Assembly: GCA_030744755.1 (NCBI GenBank)
Contig: JASLPY010000021.1
Coordinates: 1 to 64,000 of the forward strand
Length of the DNA: 64,000 nt
Source: Kiritimatiellia bacterium
Lineage (GTDB): Bacteria; Verrucomicrobiota; Kiritimatiellia; UBA8416; JADHWI01
Direction of reading: 5' to 3'
Part shown: piece by piece, positions 54,318 to 61,117 of the stretch
Position numbering within the stretch: the stretch's first letter is position 1
Layout: each line of letters begins with the position of its first letter
The notes under the pieces: model-generated
What the model saw: only the letters and a program-made list of their open reading frames with translations
What the model was told of the DNA's origin: nothing
The model's database searches: none
Translations under genes and position numbers: made by a program

Positions 54318-55619
54318 TCAACCCACGCTGGCCGCCAGGGCCTGTGTGAAGTCGGCCTTAATGTCCTCGACGTTCTCGAGACCAACGGCCACACGGACAA
54401 ACTCGGGTGTTACGCCCGAGGCTCTCTGGGCTTCTTCGGTCATCTGCTGGTGGCTCGTCGATGCCGGATGCAGCACAAGCGTTTTCGCGTCACCGACGTT
54501 TGCCAGGTGGCTTGCGAGCTGGACGGAATCTATGAACTTGCGGCCGGCATCGCCGCCGCCCTTGATGCCAAACCCTAGAACAGCACCGTATCCACCTTTG
54601 AGATAGCGTGACGCCATTTCGTGATAAGGGTGATCTTCGAGGCCGGTGTAATTAACCCATTCGACGCTGTCCTGGGCTTTCAGCCATTGTGCCAGTTCGA
54701 GTGAGTTGGCGCACTGGCGTTCAATTCGCAGCGGCAGTGTTTCCAATCCCTGCAGAAACAGGAAAGAGTTGAACGGGCTCGGGCACATGCCTATATTCCT
54801 CATGCCGTCAACGCGTGCCTTTATTATGTAAGCAACGTTGCCCATCCCGGGTACATCCTTCAGCGCGTCCCAGTAGACAATCCCGTGATAGGCTCCATCC
54901 GGTTCGGTGAATCCAGGAAAGCGACCGGAACCCCAATCGAACTTCCCGCTGTCCACAATCACGCCACCTATAGATGTGCCGTGGCCGCCGATCCATTTCG
55001 TGCATGAATGAACGACAATATCCACCCCGTACTCGATTGGGCGGCACAGGATGGGTGTGAATGTGTTGTCCACCATGACCGGTACGTTCTCTGCGTGGGC
55101 CACGTCGGAGATCCCTGCAAGGTCCGCTACATCACCCTTGGGATTGCCGAGGCTCTCCAGGTATACGACCTTCGTGTTCGGCTTGATGGTCGCTTTTACC
55201 TTCTCTGGAGTGATGTCGTCGATGAACGTTACTTCAATTCCCAGTTTCGGGAGAGTATACCGCAGGTAGGTGTCAGTTCCGCCATAGAGCGAAGCCGAGG
55301 CCACAACATGATCGCCTGCTGCGGTGATATTGTGAATGGCCAGAAAAATGGCGCCCATGCCACTTGATGTCAGAAGTGCGCCGACTCCCCCTTCGAGGGC
55401 GGCAATTCGTTTCTCTACAACGTCGGAAGTGGGGTTCATCAGCCGTGTGTAGATGTTGCCGAATTCTTTCAGTGCAAACAGATTCGCGGCATGCTCCGAG
55501 TCGTTGAACACGTAGCTTGTGGTCTGGTATATCGGGACGGCTCGTGCACCTGTTGTCGGATCGGGCGTTTGTCCCGCGTGCAGGGCCAATGTTTCGGGAT
55601 TGTTGGTTTCTATGTTCAT
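54318..55619 (-). CDS. metY: O-acetylhomoserine sulfhydrylase (MetY type), copy 1
   Basis: PLP enzyme of 433 residues of the Cys/Met metabolism family, adding sulfide (or a protein thiocarboxylate) to O-acetylhomoserine. The N-terminus ETLALHAGQTPDPTTGARAVP and YQTTSYVFND are MetY-like; the PLP Lys lies in VHSCTKWIGGHGTSIGG. ATG at 55619 follows GAGGAGC and lies 2 bases after the stop of the E1-lyase gene. A long upstream frame extension is an overlap with that gene and is not coding. A second, more divergent copy is at 58775-60082. Confidence 0.9.
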   Translation of the reverse strand: MNIETNNPETLALHAGQTPDPTTGARAVPIYQTTSYVFNDSEHAANLFALKEFGNIYTRLMNPTSDVVEKRIAALEGGVGALLTSSGMGAIFLAIHNITAAGDHVVASASLYGGTDTYLRYTLPKLGIEVTFIDDITPEKVKATIKPNTKVVYLESLGNPKGDVADLAGISDVAHAENVPVMVDNTFTPILCRPIEYGVDIVVHSCTKWIGGHGTSIGGVIVDSGKFDWGSGRFPGFTEPDGAYHGIVYWDALKDVPGMGNVAYIIKARVDGMRNIGMCPSPFNSFLFLQGLETLPLRIERQCANSLELAQWLKAQDSVEWVNYTGLEDHPYHEMASRYLKGGYGAVLGFGIKGGGDAGRKFIDSVQLASHLANVGDAKTLVLHPASTSHQQMTEEAQRASGVTPEFVRVAVGLENVEDIKADFTQALAASVG

Positions 55620-55621
55620 TG

Positions 55622-57802
55622 TCACTTGCTCCTCGGCTTGTATTGGGCGGCAAACTGTCCGATCATGCCCGGAGGGCCGCCCACCTTTTCCAGTCCGTCG
55701 ATGTTCTCTATGTCTTTCTGCAGTTCCGCAAATGTGTCCGTAATGTGCTGGACGAGGTTCCCGTAATCCACGCCTACCGGAATGGTCAGGCGGAGAAGAG
55801 AAGTTCCTCGTTTCGCCTGTTCGGGTGAGATCAAATTTACTCCCCCGCGTATCCCGCCTGCAACGAAAAGCGCGTTGGACAAAGCCGCCGCCGGATGGTG
55901 TTCGGCCGGAACATGAGGCAGCATAGCCGCGGCGTCGACAAATACGCCGTGTCCGCCGCAGGGGCGTGTCAGCGGTACCCCCAGGGCGTCGAGCGATTCC
56001 CATAGTTCCCGAACCACCCTCATGCGGCCGGCGGAGGATTCAGGGGTTTCGGGAGATACCTGCAGTGACCGTGAGATGTTGTATCGGTCGGTTTCCGAAA
56101 GGCCGCTGCCGATGCCGAGAGTGGCAAGGTCCCGCAGCTGCACGAAGACGTCTTCGCTGTTCGTTGCGATGAAGGCGCCGTCGCGACAGAGGAAATCCTT
56201 GCTGAGGCTGGCGGCACACATATCCGAGTTGGCACATATCTCTCTCGTTATTGCCAGCATGCTCCTGTCGCCGAAGCCCGGCTCTCTCTCTCGCACCTGT
56301 TCGGCATTCTCAAACACGCGCGTGGCGTCAAGAATCACGGAAACACCATGTTCCGTCGCGATCGAGCGTACTGCCCTGAGATTTTCAATGGAAACGGGAT
56401 GTCCTCCCAGCGCATTCACGCACAGTTCCATATACACGGCCTGGACGTCTTCACTGTTCAGCAGGGCCCTGAACGCCTCAATGTCGATGTTTCCTTTAAA
56501 AGGGTGGGGCGATGATATGTCGTAGGCTTCCGGGATGCCAATCTCTACGACCTTGGCGCCGTTGGAAACCAGATGGTAACGCGTCGTGGGGAAGAGAGCG
56601 TTGGTGGCGATGGTCCTGCCCGGTTTGACGACAGACTTTGCCAGAAGTGCTTCGGCGAACCGTCCACGAAACACGGGGACAAAGAACTTGTAGTCATAGA
56701 ACCCCTGCAACAGCTGCTTTGACCGATCGCCGCCTTCAGGCTTGCCGGGTTCAGGTGCGCTTGGTCGGGGCAGGTCATGCCAGCTATCCGTCAGCATTTC
56801 CGCGGCAATGGTGTCGGGAGGCACGAGGTTCGTGTTGTATCCGACACGGGCCAGCCATTCGGATCGTTCGTTTCGTGCCTCGCCAGCTTCGGTGATCCTG
56901 TAGGACAGTCCGGTGTCTACCGGCTTTTCGGGGGTACTCTCCTTGTCACCGCTCTCACTCAGTTCTTTTATGTCCATCACCCTGTATTGGAGAGTAAGCG
57001 GTTCTACGGCGAGGACTTGTGGCAGGCATATGGGAGGACGCCACCCCGGCATGGACGCGCCGAGGAGTACAAGAGTGGCCTCCGTACACACAAGGGAAGT
57101 TGCCAGCACGGGAGAAATGGACAGCGATGGCACTTTGTGCTTCGGCAGGAGTTTTTCCGTTGCGGCCAGGTGCTCTTTGACGAACACGTTTCCCAGTCCT
57201 TCCGGTAACTGGGCCTTTTCGCTTGCGTCGGAAACGAATTCGCCGAATACGGCTTCCATCGGCATACCATCGGGGGCCGCGAGGACAATAACGGTTCCAA
57301 AACCGATCACGGGTGCCGAAATGCAATGGATGCCCTGTGATCTGGCCTGTCGGTACATCTCGTTTCGGATTGCCGTCGGGACCACGATGTCAAGACAGTC
57401 TATCAAGAAATCGGCGCCGTTCAGAAAGTCCCCGATGTTCGTTTCGGTCACTCCTTCGCAGAACTTCCGCACGTTAATGGCGGGATTTATCGAGCGTAGC
57501 ATCTCGTCGTATACTTCGGCCTTGTTTCTGCCCAGCGTGCCGGTTGTGGCGCCCCATTGACGGTTGATATCCGGTTCGTCGAAAGACCCGGGATCAGCGA
57601 GTACGAAATTGCTGACTCCCATCCTCGCCATGCTTATAGCTGCCGCGGCACCGACTCCTCCGCACCCGGCAACGGTTATGGTCTTGGTCTTCAGTGTCTG
57701 TACGGCATCCTCGCCCATGAGCAGCAGGGTACGATTCAGGAACTCCGTGAAGAACTCGTCTGCGCTGCTCTTGTGCGGCTGTTGTGTTTTGTCTGATGTC
57801 AT
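55622..57802 (-). CDS. ThiF/MoeB-like E1 fused to a tryptophanase-family beta-lyase
   Basis: Fusion protein of 726 residues. The N-terminal part (about 20-290) is an E1-like adenylyltransferase: GCGGVGAAAA nucleotide loop, DEPDINRQW with the conserved Arg, GRNKAEV and LIDCLDIVVP. It has no CxxC zinc pairs. The C-terminal part (about 350-726) is a tryptophanase or tyrosine phenol-lyase homologue: TTRYHL, LGGHPVSIENLRAVR, VILDATRVFENAE, and the PLP Lys in SLSKDFL. Both halves keep key residues, so both may work. The lyase could free sulfide from cysteine (tryptophanases do this) for a carrier adenylated by the E1 half; that is inference. It heads an operon with metY and mnmA. I do not know a studied protein of this architecture. 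Confidence 0.82.
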   Translation of the reverse strand: MTSDKTQQPHKSSADEFFTEFLNRTLLLMGEDAVQTLKTKTITVAGCGGVGAAAAISMARMGVSNFVLADPGSFDEPDINRQWGATTGTLGRNKAEVYDEMLRSINPAINVRKFCEGVTETNIGDFLNGADFLIDCLDIVVPTAIRNEMYRQARSQGIHCISAPVIGFGTVIVLAAPDGMPMEAVFGEFVSDASEKAQLPEGLGNVFVKEHLAATEKLLPKHKVPSLSISPVLATSLVCTEATLVLLGASMPGWRPPICLPQVLAVEPLTLQYRVMDIKELSESGDKESTPEKPVDTGLSYRITEAGEARNERSEWLARVGYNTNLVPPDTIAAEMLTDSWHDLPRPSAPEPGKPEGGDRSKQLLQGFYDYKFFVPVFRGRFAEALLAKSVVKPGRTIATNALFPTTRYHLVSNGAKVVEIGIPEAYDISSPHPFKGNIDIEAFRALLNSEDVQAVYMELCVNALGGHPVSIENLRAVRSIATEHGVSVILDATRVFENAEQVREREPGFGDRSMLAITREICANSDMCAASLSKDFLCRDGAFIATNSEDVFVQLRDLATLGIGSGLSETDRYNISRSLQVSPETPESSAGRMRVVRELWESLDALGVPLTRPCGGHGVFVDAAAMLPHVPAEHHPAAALSNALFVAGGIRGGVNLISPEQAKRGTSLLRLTIPVGVDYGNLVQHITDTFAELQKDIENIDGLEKVGGPPGMIGQFAAQYKPRSK

Positions 57803-57987
57803 TGTCCATTAGCCTTCCGGATACATGATTGATACGCTCATATATATCCAGCGTGTGTAAGTCATCAGCAGGTCAAGTGCAATAAAAAAGCGAGGCGGAT
57901 GCCGACGGAGCAAGGGTGTGCGTTTTTCGTAAGTAACTCCGACGGAGCCAAATGCATGATCATGCGAACGAAACATGAACTAGGATA

Positions 57988-58068
57988 ACGATAACGGCGA
58001 CGATAGCGGTGGACGATTCCGTGATTCTCCTCCTCGTTCTCCGTTATCGTCGCCGTTATCGTCCACCG
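57988..58068. repeat. Nested inverted repeats upstream of the Rrf2 gene
   Basis: In the 431-base gap between the divergent E1-lyase and Rrf2 genes, a 21-base arm at 57988-58008 is an inverted copy, with one mismatch, of 58042-58062. A second perfect 10-base pair, CGGTGGACGA at 58007-58016 with TCGTCCACCG at 58059-58068, overlaps it, so the two folds compete. It may be a mobile repeat or a regulatory structure. Confidence 0.55.
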
Positions 58069-58233
58069 ATTCGAGTGTTGAGCAGTGCACGACTGTGAGC
58101 ACAGCACGCGTTGACCGTAGCACCGCGCCACATAACAGGTTGATAATCAATTGCCCGTTGCCTTTTTCTAGTTGACCACCACGAAACAGCATCATATCCT
58201 ACTAACACGATAGGCATAATGGAGTTTTTATTT

Positions 58234-58683
58234 ATGAGGGTTTCTTCGAAAACTGATTACGCATTGAGAACGGTCATAGACCTCGCGTTGCATATGGATG
58301 ACGGGGTTAGTGCAGCTGCGCGGATCGCTGAGAGGCAGGACATTCCTGTAAAATTCCTTGAGCAGATTCTCATGATATTGAAGGCAGGTGGCATAGTCGA
58401 AAGCAAGCGGGGGGCCGGTGGAGGGTACTTCCTTGCGGACCCTCCTTCACATATATCAGTGGCTTCGGTGATGAGATTGATGGAGGGAAGGCTTTTTGGA
58501 CCACCGGTTTCGGCACAGAGACGGCGTGCCGGTTCAGTTTCATCTTCCAAAGAGTTACCATTCGAAGAACTGTGGGCGAATGTAGAGGCAGCGGTTGCGG
58601 AGAACCTGGAGAAAATCTCTATCAGTGAAATGAGCGATAGGGTCAGGAAGCATTCGCATACGTCCTTGGATTTCTCGATCTAG
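58234..58683 (+). CDS. Rrf2-family regulator, cysteine-free (CymR-like)
   Basis: Winged-helix regulator of 149 residues. SSKTDYALRTVIDLA and the RGAGGGYFLADP wing are typical of Rrf2 proteins. The three Cys that bind Fe-S in IscR are absent; the whole protein has no Cys. This resembles CymR, which senses cysteine status through a complex with CysK, but the match is by inference. ATG at 58234 follows GGAG. It sits immediately upstream of the metY/carrier/E1/sulfite-reductase/cysteine synthase genes, its likely targets. Confidence 0.82.
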   Translation: MRVSSKTDYALRTVIDLALHMDDGVSAAARIAERQDIPVKFLEQILMILKAGGIVESKRGAGGGYFLADPPSHISVASVMRLMEGRLFGPPVSAQRRRAGSVSSSKELPFEELWANVEAAVAENLEKISISEMSDRVRKHSHTSLDFSI

Positions 58684-58774
58684 CGATGCGTAAAGAAAGA
58701 GCGTGTGGGTTGCACGTTAAGCACGAGAATAGCCGATGTTTTACTGACCAATCACGAAATCCACGAGATTAAGG

Positions 58775-60082
58775 ATGAATGAAGCGATAATGCATGTTGA
58801 AACGGAAGTGATTCACGGAGGCTTCAGTCCCGACAAGGAGACGGGTGCGACGACTACGCCAATAGTGCAGAGTACGTCGTTCTCCCACGAAACTGCAGAG
58901 GAGTTGGCCCACATATTTGAGGGCCGTGCCCCCGGGTACGTCTACTCCCGAATCAGCAACCCCACGGTCATTTCGTTCGAAAGGAGAATGACCGCCCTGG
59001 AACAAGGGTTGGGAGCGGTGGCTTGTGCATCTGGAATGGCGGCAATTAGTACTACTGCACTCGCGCTGGCTGGCGAGGGAGACGAGATTGTATCCGGGAA
59101 CAGCATATTCGGAGGCACCTACTCCCTGTTCAAAAACACACTCAGCCGCTTCGGTATCAGGCCGGTGTTTGTTGAATCAACGGATGTTCACGCTTACAAA
59201 GACGCGATTACGGACCGAACGAAACTTATCTTTGTTGAAACTATCGGCAATCCAAAGATGGACGTTCCGGACATAGAGGCCATTTCGAAGGTGGCGAAAG
59301 AACACGGCGTTCCTTTCGTTGTAGACAGCACTGTTACAACTCCGGTGCTGTTACGTCCCAGGGAATTCGGTGCCGACATCGTAATCCACTCGACATCGAA
59401 GTTCGTGAGTGGCCATGGCAACGCGATTGGTGGCATCATAATAGACTCGGGTACGTTCGATTGGTCGAACGATCGTTACCCGCAGCTGGCGCCTTTCTAC
59501 AAGAAGACCCGCCAGTTCGCATTCCTTGCATCTCTGCGAAGCCTCTTCTATCGTGATTTGGGCTGCTGTCTTTCGCCTTTCAACGCCTTCCTAATGCTTA
59601 CGAGCATTGAATCCCTTGCAGTGCGCATGGAACGACAGTGCGCCAATACCCATGAGATAGCATTGCGATTGTCGCGAGACAAGAGAGTTGAAAATGTCAG
59701 GTATCCTGGGTTAGCATCCCATCCCGATAATGAAACGGCGGAGAGACAGTTCTCGTGCGGTTACGGCGCGGTGTTAACACTCACGCTGGGTTCGAAGCAG
59801 AGAGGCTTTGAGTTCATCAACGGACTTCAGCGAGTCCAGAATCTTGCGAATATCGGGGATGCAAAGACCCTGGTCATTCATCCGGCGTCGACGTTCTGCC
59901 TTGATGCGACCGATGCGGAACGCGTTGCGATGGGCGTGAGCGATGACATGGTGAGATTGTCAATAGGTCTGGAACACGTTGATGACATATGGCTGGACAT
60001 CGACCAGGCACTTGACGGAATGACGGAAGAGACAACTGACATGAAAGACTCGAAAGAAGAGGAGCAGAACAGTGCAGATTGA
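58775..60082 (+). CDS. O-acetylhomoserine sulfhydrylase-like enzyme, copy 2
   Basis: PLP enzyme of 435 residues of the Cys/Met metabolism family: ETEVIHGGFSPDKETGATTT, VYSRISNPT, the cofactor Lys in IHSTSKFVSGHGNAIGG, and NIGDAKTLVIHPAST. It is MetY-like, distinct from the copy at 54318. The C-terminal end is acidic (MTEETTDMKDSKEEE). Its stop overlaps the GTG start of the carrier gene by 11 bases, a strong coupling. In the Wolinella pathway a MetY uses the carrier thiocarboxylate rather than free sulfide, which I infer for this copy. ATG at 58790 is an alternative start. Confidence 0.88.
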   Translation: MNEAIMHVETEVIHGGFSPDKETGATTTPIVQSTSFSHETAEELAHIFEGRAPGYVYSRISNPTVISFERRMTALEQGLGAVACASGMAAISTTALALAGEGDEIVSGNSIFGGTYSLFKNTLSRFGIRPVFVESTDVHAYKDAITDRTKLIFVETIGNPKMDVPDIEAISKVAKEHGVPFVVDSTVTTPVLLRPREFGADIVIHSTSKFVSGHGNAIGGIIIDSGTFDWSNDRYPQLAPFYKKTRQFAFLASLRSLFYRDLGCCLSPFNAFLMLTSIESLAVRMERQCANTHEIALRLSRDKRVENVRYPGLASHPDNETAERQFSCGYGAVLTLTLGSKQRGFEFINGLQRVQNLANIGDAKTLVIHPASTFCLDATDAERVAMGVSDDMVRLSIGLEHVDDIWLDIDQALDGMTEETTDMKDSKEEEQNSAD

Positions 60083-60317
60083 AATAAACGGTGAAGGAAC
60101 AGCTATCGATGATGGCCTGAATGTTGCAAGCCTGCTCAAGGTCCAAGACGTCAAGATGCCGGACATGGTCTCTGTGGAACTGAACGATGAGATTCTGGAG
60201 CGCGAAGATTTTGAAACGACCACTTTGAAGGAAGGAGACAGGGTAGAGCTCCTCTATTTCATGGGGGGTGGCGCTTTGCCGGAACACGGAGAATGCGGAA
60301 CAGGAGATTGGAAGTGA
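60072..60317 (+). CDS. ThiS-like sulfur carrier with a 14-residue C-terminal tail (HcyS/CysO-like)
   Basis: Small ubiquitin-like protein of 81 residues starting with GTG behind AGGAG. The beta-grasp core (MQIEINGEGTAIDD... GDRVELLYF) ends in Gly65-Gly66-Gly67, followed by ALPEHGECGTGDWK. Carriers are active only with a free C-terminal Gly, so the tail must be cut off; a JAMM peptidase domain for this is encoded two genes downstream. HcyS of Wolinella is made with one extra Ala and QbsE of Pseudomonas with two extra residues, both removed by JAMM enzymes. The Gly codons contain a run of six G, so frame errors are conceivable, but no shifted frame ends at the glycines. It is distinct from ThiS at 52740. 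Confidence 0.8.
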   Translation: MQIEINGEGTAIDDGLNVASLLKVQDVKMPDMVSVELNDEILEREDFETTTLKEGDRVELLYFMGGGALPEHGECGTGDWK

Positions 60318-61117
60318 ATCTGACTGGCGAACAGGTAGAGCGTTACTCACGGCACATAATCCTCTCGGAGGTAGGTGGACGCGGGCAGGAACAGCTCTTG
60401 GCAGGAAGAGTACTTCTGGTGGGGGCTGGGGGACTTGGCTCACCGGCCGGATTGTATCTTGCAGCCGCAGGAGTGGGAACGATAGGCGTTATTGACTCCG
60501 ATGTCGTGGACCTGACCAACCTGCAGCGTCAGGTGCTTCATGGAACCAGTGACGTGGGTAAACCCAAGGTCGAATCCGCGGAAGCGTCCATGGCAGAGAT
60601 CAACCCCGATGTACAGATTCGTACGTACCGGGAGCGGCTGACGACGGATAATGCTTCTGAGATTCTGGCGGACTACGACTTCATTATAGACGGCACAGAC
60701 AACTTCCCTTCGAAGTTCCTCGTGGCCGATGCATGTCATTTTGCCGGCAAGCCGTACTCGCACGCTGGAATCCTCAGGTTCGAAGGCCAGACCATAACAG
60801 TGCTGCCGGGGCAGACCACGTGTTACCGATGCGTGTTCAAGCAAGCGCCGCCGGATGGAGCAGTTCCTTCCTGTTCCCAGGCTGGAGTCCTTGGCGTTCT
60901 TGCGGGAGTTATCGGCAGCATCCAGGCCACGGAGGCAGTCAAGTTCCTGCTTGGCATAGGTGAGCTTCTTACGGGTCGCCTCCTGGTTTACGATGCCCTG
61001 AAAATGAAGATCAGGACGATACATGTGAATCGGAATCGGGACTGCCCGCTATGCGGATCGAATCCGACTATTACCGAATTGATCGAAGAAGCCCAACCCG
61101 CGTGTGATTTGAAATGA
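60314..61117 (+). CDS. MoeB/ThiF-type E1 adenylyltransferase (HcyF/MoeZ-like)
   Basis: Enzyme of 267 residues that adenylates the C-terminal Gly of a carrier protein. It shows ERYSRHIIL, GAGGLGSPAGLYL, DLTNLQRQ with the catalytic Arg, KPKVESA, the mid-chain DGTDNFP, the Cys in SCSQAGVLG, and two CxxC zinc pairs (CYRC and CPLC). There is no rhodanese domain, so sulfide is likely the direct sulfur source. GTG at 60314 follows GGAG, overlaps the carrier stop as GTGA, and the stop overlaps the next ATG as ATGA. Confidence 0.92.
   Translation: MNLTGEQVERYSRHIILSEVGGRGQEQLLAGRVLLVGAGGLGSPAGLYLAAAGVGTIGVIDSDVVDLTNLQRQVLHGTSDVGKPKVESAEASMAEINPDVQIRTYRERLTTDNASEILADYDFIIDGTDNFPSKFLVADACHFAGKPYSHAGILRFEGQTITVLPGQTTCYRCVFKQAPPDGAVPSCSQAGVLGVLAGVIGSIQATEAVKFLLGIGELLTGRLLVYDALKMKIRTIHVNRNRDCPLCGSNPTITELIEEAQPACDLK

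Noticed and set aside
53170-54606. 478-codon plus-strand open frame
   Set aside because: It crosses the ends of mnmA and metY on the other strand and has no recognisable domain.
55620-56003. N-terminal extension of metY copy 1
   Set aside because: The open frame runs 128 codons into the E1-lyase gene in another frame; MetY homology begins at the ATG at 55619, which has its own ribosome-binding site.
60255-60320. Programmed frameshift at the six-G run joining carrier and E1
   Set aside because: A one-base slip would connect the frames, but the GTGA overlap and GGAG site give a normal start for the E1, so no frameshift is needed.
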